From Thiobacillus denitrificans (GTDB lineage: Bacteria; Pseudomonadota; Gammaproteobacteria; Burkholderiales; Thiobacillaceae), in assembly GCA_002343685.1 (NCBI GenBank), contig DDRS01000039.1, positions 576 through 37,058 on the forward strand: DNA of 36,483 bases. The letters are read 5' to 3'. A program made the position numbers and the translations under genes. A model generated the notes under the pieces. That model made no database searches and had not been told where the DNA came from. It saw only the letters and a list, made by a program, of their open reading frames with translations. Shown piece by piece: positions 22,695-29,414 of the stretch (position 1 is the stretch's first letter; each line of letters begins with the position of its first letter).

Positions 22695-22982
22695 ATGGCA
22701 CGTCCCATGGGTGGAAAATCCGGCGGCAAGTTCGCCAACAAACGCCGCGACAGCGGCAACCGCGGCCTCTTCAAGCGTCGCAAGTTCTGCCGCTTCACCG
22801 CTGAAAAAGTGGTCGAAGTCGATTACAAGGACATCGAAGTGCTGAAGGAATTCATCGCCGAGAACGGGCGCATCATCCCGGCCCGCATCACCGGCACCAA
22901 GGCGCACTACCAGCGCCAGTTGGGTACCGCGATCAAGCGTGCGCGTTTCCTGGCGCTCATGCCTTACACCGACCTGCATTGA
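22695..22982 (+). CDS. rpsR: 30S ribosomal protein S18
   Basis: A 95-residue S18 with a basic N-terminal extension (ARPMGGKSGGKFANKRRDSG) before the conserved core (RRKFCRFTAEKVVEVDYKDI, LKEFIAENGRIIPARITGT, YQRQLGTAIKRARFLALMPY). It partners S6 on the small subunit. The extension makes it some 20 residues longer than the E. coli protein (75), which is usual in betaproteobacteria. A ribosome site AAAAGGAA precedes the ATG at 22695. It is 3 bp after priB and 10 bp before rplI, so all four are one operon. Confidence 0.96.
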   Translation: MARPMGGKSGGKFANKRRDSGNRGLFKRRKFCRFTAEKVVEVDYKDIEVLKEFIAENGRIIPARITGTKAHYQRQLGTAIKRARFLALMPYTDLH

Positions 22983-22992
22983 GGAGACGACC

Positions 22993-23442
22993 ATGCAAGT
23001 GATTCTGATGGACAAAGTCGTCAACCTGGGCAATCTGGGTGACGTGGTCAAGGTGAAAGACGGCTATGCCCGCAACTTTCTGATTCCCACTGGCCGTGCA
23101 CGCCGTGCCACGCAGGCCAACATGGACGCATTTGCCGCCCAGAAGGCCGAACTGGAACGTGTCGCAGCCGAGAAACTGGCCGATGCGCAGACTCGCGCCG
23201 GCAAGCTCGAGGGCATGAGTGTGACGATCAGCCAGAAGGCTGGTGTCGATGGCCGTCTGTTTGGCTCCATTACCAATGCCGACATCGCCGATGCGTTGAA
23301 AGCGCAGGGTCAAGAAGTGGTCAAAGCGGAAATCCGCCTGCCCGAAGGCCCGTTCAAGGCTATTGGCGAATACCCGGTGGTGCTGGGGCTGCACCATGAC
23401 GTCACCGCCAACATCACGGTGGTGGTGGTCGGCGAACAATAA
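22993..23442 (+). CDS. rplI: 50S ribosomal protein L9
   Basis: A 149-residue L9: the N-terminal rRNA-binding domain (MQVILMDKVVNLGNLGDVVK, VKDGYARNFLIPTGRARRAT), a long connecting helix (FAAQKAELERVAAEKLADAQ) and the C-terminal domain (AGVDGRLFGSITNADIADAL, IGEYPVVLGLHHDVTANITV). Length equals E. coli L9. The ATG at 22993 has GAGGAG at 22981-22986; an in-frame ATG further upstream lies inside rpsR and is a shadow. The operon is closed 17 bp later by a strong terminator. Confidence 0.97.
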   Translation: MQVILMDKVVNLGNLGDVVKVKDGYARNFLIPTGRARRATQANMDAFAAQKAELERVAAEKLADAQTRAGKLEGMSVTISQKAGVDGRLFGSITNADIADALKAQGQEVVKAEIRLPEGPFKAIGEYPVVLGLHHDVTANITVVVVGEQ

Positions 23443-23458
23443 TCCGCCGGCCCTTCCT

Positions 23459-23486
23459 AAAAAGGGAGCCATCGGCTCCCTTTTTT
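23459..23486 (+). terminator. Intrinsic terminator after rplI
   Basis: A perfect 12-bp stem AAAAAGGGAGCC/GGCTCCCTTTTT with loop ATC (23459-23485), ending in TTTTTT. It lies 17 bp after rplI and separates the ribosomal operon from dnaB. The A-tract on the other arm makes it potentially bidirectional. Confidence 0.95.
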
Positions 23487-23520
23487 ATTTGTCCTCAAGG
23501 GATACCCGGCTGTCCACGGC

Positions 23521-23567
23521 TTATCCACAGCTTTTCCATTGTTGGGCCTGAGGCTGAAGACTAGAAT
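23521..23567 (+). promoter_or_regulatory. DnaA box and putative promoter in front of dnaB
   Basis: TTATCCACA at 23521-23529 is a perfect match to the DnaA box consensus TTATNCACA; a weaker CTGTCCACG lies just upstream. TTGTTG (23539-23544) and TAGAAT (23562-23567) with a 17-bp spacer form a promoter whose predicted start falls at or next to the dnaB ATG at 23574. dnaB may thus be read from a leaderless mRNA under DnaA influence. Sites are visible; the role is inference. Confidence 0.55.
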
Positions 23568-23573
23568 CCTGCC

Positions 23574-24965
23574 ATGGCCGCCATCCACACCCTGACTGCA
23601 AATTCCGATCCCCAGCTAGCGCAGATGCGCCTGCCGCCACACTCGCTGGAAGCCGAGCAGGCAGTGTTGGGCGGTTTGCTGCTCGACAACAGCGCATGGG
23701 ACCGTATCGGCGACGTGGTATCGGAAAGCGATTTCTACCGCCAGGACCATCGCCAGATCCTGCGCGCCATCGTGCGGCAGATCGCCGAGAACAGGCCGGC
23801 CGATGCCGTGACGGTTTCCGAGGCACTACAGTCCATGGGGCAGCTCGAAAACATCGGTGGACTGGCCTACATCGTTGCGCTGGCGAGCAACACGCCCTCC
23901 GCTGCCAACATCCGCCGCTATGCCGAGATCGTGCGCGAACGTTCGGTGATGCGGCGGCTTGCCGAAGTGGCGACCGGCATTGCCGACACGGCCTACGCAC
24001 CGGCTGGCCGCAGTGCCTCGCAACTGCTCGACGAAGCCGAGGCCAAGGTGTTCGAGATCGCCGAATCCGGCAGCCGCGGGCAGGCCGGCTTCACCGAAAT
24101 CAAACCCCTACTGAAGGAAGTGGTCGAGCGCATCGACGAGCTGTACCACCGTGACAACGATTCCGGCGTCACCGGCGTGCCCACCGGCTTTCACGACCTC
24201 GATCAGAAAACTTCAGGCCTGCAGCCGGGCGACCTGGTCATCGTCGCCGGCCGTCCGTCGATGGGCAAGACCGCGTTCTCGATCAATATCGCCGAAAACG
24301 TCGCGCTCGACACCGGCTTGCCGGTGGCGGTGTTCTCGATGGAAATGGGCGGCGCACAACTGGTGATGCGGATGATCGGCTCGGTCGGCAAACTCGACCA
24401 GCACCGGCTGCGTACCGGCAAGCTGGGCGAGGACGACTGGCAGCGCCTGACTTATGCGCTCGGCAAGCTCAACGAGGCGCCGGTCTTCATCGACGAGACG
24501 CCGGGACTCAATGTGCTCGAACTGCGCGCCCGCGCGCGGCGGCTGATGCGCCAGTGCGGCAAGCTCGGCCTCATCGTGATCGACTATCTGCAACTGATGG
24601 CAGGCAGCGGTACCGGTGAGAACCGCGCTACCGAGATATCAGAAATCTCGCGTGCGCTGAAGGGACTGGCGAAGGAGCTGCACGTGCCGGTCATCGCACT
24701 GTCGCAGTTGAACCGCGGTCTGGAGCAACGTCCCAACAAGCGGCCGGTGATGTCCGACCTGCGCGAATCGGGCGCCATCGAACAGGATGCCGACGTCATC
24801 CTGTTCATCTACCGCGACGAGGTCTACAACCCGGACACGCAGGACAAGGGTACGGCGGAAATCATCATCAGCAAACAGCGTAACGGCCCCATCGGCACGG
24901 TACGACTGGCCTTCCTCGGCGAATACACGCGCTTCGAAACACTGGCGCAGCCGGGCTCTTACTAA
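23574..24965 (+). CDS. dnaB: Replicative DNA helicase DnaB
   Basis: A 463-residue hexameric helicase that unwinds DNA ahead of the replication fork. The N-terminal domain (LRLPPHSLEAEQAVLGGLLL by similarity; here MRLPPHSLEAEQAVLG) joins a RecA-like motor with Walker A GRPSMGKTAF at about residues 226-235, Walker B LGLIVIDYLQLMAGSG and the DnaB-specific LSQLNRGLEQRPNKRPVMSD followed by ESGAIEQDADVILFIYRDE. No intein is present and length is normal. The ATG at 23574 is fixed by the family N-terminus; no ribosome site precedes it. alr follows 4 bp after the stop, a pairing common in proteobacteria. Confidence 0.97.
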   Translation: MAAIHTLTANSDPQLAQMRLPPHSLEAEQAVLGGLLLDNSAWDRIGDVVSESDFYRQDHRQILRAIVRQIAENRPADAVTVSEALQSMGQLENIGGLAYIVALASNTPSAANIRRYAEIVRERSVMRRLAEVATGIADTAYAPAGRSASQLLDEAEAKVFEIAESGSRGQAGFTEIKPLLKEVVERIDELYHRDNDSGVTGVPTGFHDLDQKTSGLQPGDLVIVAGRPSMGKTAFSINIAENVALDTGLPVAVFSMEMGGAQLVMRMIGSVGKLDQHRLRTGKLGEDDWQRLTYALGKLNEAPVFIDETPGLNVLELRARARRLMRQCGKLGLIVIDYLQLMAGSGTGENRATEISEISRALKGLAKELHVPVIALSQLNRGLEQRPNKRPVMSDLRESGAIEQDADVILFIYRDEVYNPDTQDKGTAEIIISKQRNGPIGTVRLAFLGEYTRFETLAQPGSY

Positions 24966-24969
24966 GTCG

Positions 24970-26037
24970 ATGCGGCCCATCCAGGCGCGAATCTCCATCG
25001 GCGCGATGGCACACAACCTGCGTGTGGCACGTAGTCACGCAGGCACAGCGCGCGTGTTTGCCGTGGTCAAGGCCAATGCCTACGGTCATGGGCTGTCGCG
25101 TGCACGGCGCGCATTGGCGGCCGCCGACGGTTTTGCCGTACTGACGCTGGAAGAGGCCGCCAACCTGAGATTAATGGGGGTCGACCAGCCCATCCTGCTG
25201 CTGGAAGGGTTCTTCGGGGCGGACGAAATCGCCACCTGTGCCGAACTGGACCTGTGGCCGGTGTTGCATCATCCCGCCCATCTCGACTGGCTGCAGCAGC
25301 AACCGCCTGCGCGGCCGCTGCAGGTTTTCCTCAAATTCGACAGCGGCATGCACCGGCTGGGATTTCCACTGGCCGATCATGCCGCCATCGTCGCGCGGGC
25401 GAGAAGCCTCAGCGCTGTGGCCGGCATCACGCTGATGACGCATTTTGCCCAGGCGGATGAAACAGTCGGCGTGGACTGGCAGTTGCACCCTTTCCTGCGC
25501 GAACTGTCGGCCTACGGTCTAGCATGGAGCAGCGCCAATTCGGCCGCGCTGTTGCGTTACCCGGAGACCCTCGGCGCCTGGGCACGCCCGGGACTGATGC
25601 TCTATGGTGCGTCGCCGTTTGCCGACATGTCGGCCGCGCAATTGGGTTTGAGGCCGGCCATGACCCTGCAGTCGGAAATCATCAGCGTGCAGACCCTGCA
25701 AGCGGGCGAGGGTGTGGGATATGGCCAGTTGTTTCGTGCCGACCGCCCCATGCGGGTGGGGGTGGTTGCCTGTGGCTATGCGGATGGTTACCCGCGCCAT
25801 GCACTGACCGGTACGCCGGTTCTTGTCGATGGGCGCCTCACCCGGACCCTGGGCCGGGTGTCGATGGACATGCTGTGCGTCGATCTGGCCGAATGCCCCG
25901 TAGCCGGCGTGGGGAGCCCGGTCGTGCTGTGGGGCGAGGGCTTACCCGTGGATACGGTAGCCGCAGCTGCAGGCACCAGCAGTTATGAACTGCTGTGCGC
26001 GCTGGCCGCGCGGGTTCCCGTGGAAGAAGCCGACTAG
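24970..26037 (+). CDS. alr: Alanine racemase
   Basis: A 355-residue PLP enzyme that interconverts L- and D-alanine for peptidoglycan. The PLP lysine is K34 in FAVVKANAYGHGLSRA. LKFDSGMHRLGF, NSAALLRYPETLGAWARPGL and MLYGASPF are barrel segments; the catalytic tyrosine of the partner subunit lies in the C-terminal half, and VGVVACGYADGYPRH and GRVSMDMLCVDL are conserved there. Start ATG 24970 lies 4 bp after the dnaB stop, so alr is probably read with dnaB. Its stop is 2 bp from the stop of the convergent DsrC-like gene. Length matches the family (about 356). Confidence 0.96.
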   Translation: MRPIQARISIGAMAHNLRVARSHAGTARVFAVVKANAYGHGLSRARRALAAADGFAVLTLEEAANLRLMGVDQPILLLEGFFGADEIATCAELDLWPVLHHPAHLDWLQQQPPARPLQVFLKFDSGMHRLGFPLADHAAIVARARSLSAVAGITLMTHFAQADETVGVDWQLHPFLRELSAYGLAWSSANSAALLRYPETLGAWARPGLMLYGASPFADMSAAQLGLRPAMTLQSEIISVQTLQAGEGVGYGQLFRADRPMRVGVVACGYADGYPRHALTGTPVLVDGRLTRTLGRVSMDMLCVDLAECPVAGVGSPVVLWGEGLPVDTVAAAAGTSSYELLCALAARVPVEEAD

Positions 26038-26039
26038 GT

Positions 26040-26402
26040 CTAGTGCGTCGTGCCAAATGAGGGATCGCGGGTGCCAGGCGGCATTGGCAAGCCGGCATAG
26101 TGGCTGGCTTGGGCGATCGGCCCTAGCGGAAACAGGTTATACAGGAACTTGTGTCCGCCCTGGCCCGCAAATTCCTCTTCCAGCGAGTGCACCAGCATGC
26201 GCGCATTGATAGTGCCGCCATGATCGGCGTAACAGTCGCGCAGATAACGAATGATGGCCAGATGGTCGTCGGTCAATTCCAGTCCATCCCGGCGCGCCCT
26301 CTCGATTGCCTGTTCTTCCGTCCAGGGTTCCAGGTCGATGAGATAGCCGCGGACCGTGGGGCCCGAATGTTCCAGTTCCACCATTTTGTTGATGTCCAAC
26401 AT
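26040..26402 (-). CDS. DsrC/TusE-family protein lacking both conserved cysteines (RspA-type)
   Basis: A 120-residue protein with the full DsrC/TusE fold signature: GYLIDLEPWTEEQAIERARR, LTDDHLAIIRYLRDCYADHG, NARMLVHSLEEEF, KFLYNLFPLGPIAQAS and AGLPMPPG. In DsrC, sulfur is carried on a C-terminal Cys (CysA) and a second Cys 11 residues earlier (CysB); TusE keeps CysA. Here these positions are T111 and S100, and the tail is extended by nine residues (RDPSFGTTH). The only cysteine is C57. It therefore cannot carry sulfur in the known way and fits the regulatory class named RspA in the DsrC literature. A strong GGAGG precedes ATG 26402, and a promoter is seen at 26432-26459. The fold is firm; the regulatory role is inference. 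Confidence 0.88.
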   Translation of the reverse strand: MLDINKMVELEHSGPTVRGYLIDLEPWTEEQAIERARRDGLELTDDHLAIIRYLRDCYADHGGTINARMLVHSLEEEFAGQGGHKFLYNLFPLGPIAQASHYAGLPMPPGTRDPSFGTTH

Positions 26403-26431
26403 GATGACCTCCTTGTGGCATGCGTGCCTTG

Positions 26432-26459
26432 TTTATAGAACGTGAACGGCAGAAACCAA
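26432..26459 (-). promoter_or_regulatory. Putative sigma-70 promoter of the DsrC-like gene
   Basis: On the minus strand TTGGTT (26459-26454) and TATAAA (26437-26432) are spaced 16 bp. Transcription would begin near 26425, giving a leader of about 22 nt that carries the GGAGG ribosome site. Confidence 0.5.
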
Positions 26460-26496
26460 GGCGTTTTATACGCGTCTGGATGGCGCTTGAAATGGA

Positions 26497-26502
26497 TATA
26501 AT
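26497..26502 (+). promoter_or_regulatory. -10 element of the CsgG-like gene
   Basis: A perfect TATAAT at 26497-26502, 28 bp before the ATG at 26531, with AAGGGAG as ribosome site. No good -35 lies 16-18 bp upstream, so an activator may be needed. It is back-to-back with the DsrC-like promoter. Confidence 0.5.
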
Positions 26503-26530
26503 CGTTTTAAATCAACCAAGGGAGACAACA

Positions 26531-27565
26531 ATGACAGCCATTGCACGCGCACTCGTTACCGGCTTGTTTTTGACGCAGGCGATCAATCCGGTCTATGCCG
26601 GCCTCTTCGACTTCAAACTGGGGGGCGGCGATAAAAAAGAGGCCGGTCAGCCGTCCGGTTCTGCGGGGCCGGACGGGGCGCAAGGGGAAGCCAAGGAACT
26701 TGAGAAATGCGACAAGCCCTACGGCACGCTGGCCGTGGTCGAGCCGCAGGATGCCGTGATTTCCCATCTGCTCCAATACGGCCTGCAATCGCCGACAGGC
26801 CTGATTCGCATGATGGTGCAGCAATCCAATTGCTTTGTTCTGGTGGAGCGTGGTCGCGCCATGCAGAACCTGATGCAGGAGCGTCAACTGGCCGAATCCG
26901 GCGAATTGCGCAAGGGCTCCAACATGGGCAAGGGCCAGATGGTCACGGCCGACTATGTGCTGACCCCCGACGCGGTATTCTCCAGCAAGGATTCGGGCGG
27001 CGTGGGCGGTGCACTGGGCGGCCTGGGCGTGTTTGGCGCCGTGGCGGGCCTGGTCGCGGCCGGCCTCAAGTTCAAGTCGGCGCAAACCACCATGATCCTC
27101 TCGGATTCGCGTACTTCGCTGCAGCTTGCTTCGGCCACCGGCAATGCCGAGAAAACGGACTGGAGCGTGGGCGGGCTGCTGGTCGGCGGCGGCGCGGCAG
27201 GCGGACTCGGTGCCTACACCAATACGCCGGAAGGGAAGGTCATCGCGGCCAGTTACCTGGACAACTGGAACAACATCGTGCGGTCCATCCGCAACAATCC
27301 GGAGATGGCACGCCAGGAGATCAACCTCAAGGGCAAATCCGGCCAGCCGACCAAGGCTGGCATCGTGTTTGAGGAAGGCGACACGGTAACCGGAAAAATT
27401 GCTGGGTTGAGGGTCTACGCCCAGCCCAAGAAAACCTCCAAAGTGGTCTCGACCCTCGCGCGAGGCGAGGAAGTCATTTATACCGGCCATGATCAGGGCG
27501 GATTTATTTCCGTCCAAGGCCAGGATGGCGAAGGCTGGGTGGAAAAAGTGATGGTGAAGAAATAG
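26531..27565 (+). CDS. Exported CsgG-like protein with C-terminal SH3-type domain
   Basis: A 344-residue protein with a signal peptide (ARALVTGLFLTQAINPVYAG), a Gly-rich stretch (residues 28-58) and a CsgG-like domain (LLQYGLQSPTGLIRMMVQQS, FVLVERGRAMQNLMQERQLA, GQMVTADYVLTPDAVFSS). CsgG is the outer membrane secretion pore for curli. Here the lipidation cysteine expected directly after the signal is absent, a Gly/Ala-rich hydrophobic stretch (GGLGVFGAVAGLVAAGLKF) lies within the domain, and about the last 60 residues (GLRVYAQPKKTSKVVSTLAR, GGFISVQGQDGEGWVEKVMV) form a bacterial SH3-like module that often binds cell wall. No curli genes are nearby. A terminator follows. The domains are recognised; the function is unknown. 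Confidence 0.78.
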   Translation: MTAIARALVTGLFLTQAINPVYAGLFDFKLGGGDKKEAGQPSGSAGPDGAQGEAKELEKCDKPYGTLAVVEPQDAVISHLLQYGLQSPTGLIRMMVQQSNCFVLVERGRAMQNLMQERQLAESGELRKGSNMGKGQMVTADYVLTPDAVFSSKDSGGVGGALGGLGVFGAVAGLVAAGLKFKSAQTTMILSDSRTSLQLASATGNAEKTDWSVGGLLVGGGAAGGLGAYTNTPEGKVIAASYLDNWNNIVRSIRNNPEMARQEINLKGKSGQPTKAGIVFEEGDTVTGKIAGLRVYAQPKKTSKVVSTLARGEEVIYTGHDQGGFISVQGQDGEGWVEKVMVKK

Positions 27566-27587
27566 GCGACTGTTTCTGTACACCGCC

Positions 27588-27615
27588 AAAAAAGCCGGGC
27601 AAGCCCGGCTTTTTT
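27588..27615 (+). terminator. Intrinsic terminator after the CsgG-like gene
   Basis: Stem AAAAAAGCCGGGC/GCCCGGCTTTTTT with a 2-base AA loop between the G+C arms (27594-27609) and a T-tract to 27615. The flanking A- and T-runs make it bidirectional; it also overlaps the stop codon of the convergent DUF4936-like gene. Confidence 0.93.
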
Positions 27616-27901
27616 ATGGGGCCGGGTCGGGCGCCGAGAAGCACTCCAGATGGCGTTCGCCCACAGTGGCCCCGGCACAGTCCAGGTCAAGTACGGCCCG
27701 CTCCATCGCGGCCGAAAACGCCGCAAAATCGGCAATGCCTTCGTAGATCTCCATCCATGTCGACGGATCGTCGCAGCGTCGCAACCGACGTGGCGGCTCG
27801 CTGCAATACCGGGCCAGCGCGTCCAGCAACGCATCGATACGGGGGGCTACCAGACTGGTCTGCGCAGGATCGATACGGTAGTAGACATAGGCGTGCTTCA
27901 C
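27614..27901 (-). CDS. DUF4936-like small protein
   Basis: A 95-residue protein (HAYVYYRIDPAQTSLVAPRI, then PSTWMEIYEGIADFAAFSAA and GERHLECFSAPDP) that resembles the short betaproteobacterial family annotated DUF4936, which looks like a ferredoxin-like or dimeric alpha-beta barrel fold. Function is unknown. The GTG start at 27901 directly follows the ygfZ stop (TAG at 27904-27902) with no spacing, so it is probably translationally coupled to ygfZ. Its stop codon TAA overlaps the terminator of the CsgG-like gene. The family name is from memory of similar proteins, so moderate confidence. Confidence 0.75.
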   Translation of the reverse strand: MKHAYVYYRIDPAQTSLVAPRIDALLDALARYCSEPPRRLRRCDDPSTWMEIYEGIADFAAFSAAMERAVLDLDCAGATVGERHLECFSAPDPAP

Positions 27902-28930
27902 CTATTCGGGTAGCGCGTAGGGCAAGGGTTTCAGCGTCAGCACGGCGCCGTCGCCCGCTTTCAGATGCAGGGTTTGCGTCGCCGCGCTTTCGACCTGGGC
28001 CACGGCCAGCACATCGAAGCCGCCAGCCGGTGCCGGTGCTGCATTGACTACCGTGCCGGTGGCCTGGCCCTCGATGTCGGCGCTGTACAGGCTATCGCCA
28101 GGTACGGCTTCGACATCCACGTGCGCAAGGAACATGCGGCGTTTGAGTTTGCCCAGATACTGGCTGCGGGCGACGATTTCCTGGCCGGGGTAGCAGCCTT
28201 TCTGGAAGCTGACGCCGCCGATGACCTCGAAATTGACCATTTGCGGGACGAACTGCTCCTGGGTGGCGGCAACGATCATCGGAATGCCGGCGTTGAGCCG
28301 CAGCCAGTCCCATACCGGTGCGCCGACCGGAGTGGCCGTTTCGCACAATCCCTGCCAGACCGTGGCGGCGCGTTCGGGGAGGATCGACAGGACGAATTTG
28401 TCGTCGCCGACGCGGATGACCTGGCCGGTCTCTCCGCTGACGGTATGCATGGTGGTATTCGGGAGGGGACCCATCGCGGCGCTCACCATGGCCGCCGCCT
28501 GCCTGCCGGCGACGACCAGCCGGACGTGTTCATCGCTGGCGTCGCGACCTTGCACCTTGGCGCGCATGATGAACATGGACAGCCGCTTCAGTACGCTGGG
28601 CAGGATGTCGCCCGATAGTTGCAGACAGTAATCCTCGCCCTGCCGCCATATCAGGAAATTCCCGAGCAGGCGTCCCTTGGGGCTGCAATAGCCGTTCCAC
28701 TGGGCAGCGTCGGCCTGCAGGCCGCGAACGTCGTTGGTCAGTTGGCTTTGCAGGAAACTGGCAGCTTCGTCGCCGCGGAAAGCGAGGACACCGAGTTGCG
28801 ACAAATCCGCGACAATGGTGCCGCCAGCGGCGGCGGCGCGTTCGGCCGCCGGATCGCCATAATGCAGAACCGCGCTGTCTTCGATGTGCGCACCTTGGGA
28901 TTGCAGAAAGTTTTTCCAGGAATCGATCAC
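27902..28930 (-). CDS. ygfZ: Folate-binding protein YgfZ
   Basis: A 342-residue GcvT-like folate-binding protein that supports assembly or repair of some iron-sulfur enzymes such as MiaB. The diagnostic motif KGCYPGQEIVARSQYLGKLK is complete, with its key cysteine at residue 246. The N-terminal part (LSQLGVLAFRGDEAASFLQS, LTNDVRGLQADAAQWNGYCS, PKGRLLGNFLIWR) is the folate-binding fold. Length is normal. The start at 28930 lies 40 bp from the divergent ygfX-like gene. Its stop abuts the DUF4936-like gene. Together with mrp, it is one of two Fe-S maturation factors in the window. Confidence 0.93.
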   Translation of the reverse strand: MIDSWKNFLQSQGAHIEDSAVLHYGDPAAERAAAAGGTIVADLSQLGVLAFRGDEAASFLQSQLTNDVRGLQADAAQWNGYCSPKGRLLGNFLIWRQGEDYCLQLSGDILPSVLKRLSMFIMRAKVQGRDASDEHVRLVVAGRQAAAMVSAAMGPLPNTTMHTVSGETGQVIRVGDDKFVLSILPERAATVWQGLCETATPVGAPVWDWLRLNAGIPMIVAATQEQFVPQMVNFEVIGGVSFQKGCYPGQEIVARSQYLGKLKRRMFLAHVDVEAVPGDSLYSADIEGQATGTVVNAAPAPAGGFDVLAVAQVESAATQTLHLKAGDGAVLTLKPLPYALPE

Positions 28931-28970
28931 GTTGCGTTCCAGTCAAAGAGGGATGTCATGAAGGCCAAAA

Positions 28971-29414
28971 GTGTACACGCTGACGCACGAGATTGAACTC
29001 AAACCCTCGCGCCGATTGGGGCTGTTGCTGCTGGGCATGGCCGCTCTGGCTGGGGTTGCCCTGCTGCTGGCGGACGTCCCTACAGGCATTGCGTTTGCGC
29101 TGGGGAGCGCCGTGACTGGCCTGGGCGTATGGGGTTGGCGGCAAGCCGCGCCGATGACGAGTCTGCGTATTGCGGCAGACGGCCGTCTGCAGTGCCTGGA
29201 CGGCCGGGCCGAGTGGTGCGACGTCGAGGTGCTGGATGACAGTTTTGTTTCGAGCGTGTTGATCGTGTTGCGCTACCGTGCCGCCGACCGTCGCGTGCAT
29301 GCCCTGACGCTGCTGCCAGACAGCGCGGATGCCGACAGCTTGCGGCGCCTCAGGATGTCGCTTCGCTGGGCACGCCGCACACGCTCGGACACAGGGTTCC
29401 CGGACGCGGGTTGA
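28971..29414 (+). CDS. YgfX-like inner membrane protein
   Basis: A 147-residue protein with two adjacent hydrophobic segments (RLGLLLLGMAALAGVALLLA and IAFALGSAVTGLGVWGW) and a soluble tail (LRIAADGRLQCLDGRAEWCD, VEVLDDSFVSSVLIVLRYRA). This layout resembles YgfX/CptA, the membrane protein paired with SdhE in E. coli and proposed to be a toxin or a flavinylation-related factor. No sdhE gene is next to it here. The start is GTG 28971; no better one is seen. Its last 65 bases overlap the 3' end of nadB on the other strand. Family assignment rests on topology and position near ygfZ and nadB, so it is moderate. Confidence 0.7.
   Translation: MYTLTHEIELKPSRRLGLLLLGMAALAGVALLLADVPTGIAFALGSAVTGLGVWGWRQAAPMTSLRIAADGRLQCLDGRAEWCDVEVLDDSFVSSVLIVLRYRAADRRVHALTLLPDSADADSLRRLRMSLRWARRTRSDTGFPDAG

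Noticed and set aside
26531..27565. Curli secretion locus
   Set aside because: Only a CsgG-like domain is present; no csgA, csgB, csgD, csgE or csgF gene lies nearby and the lipoprotein cysteine is missing.
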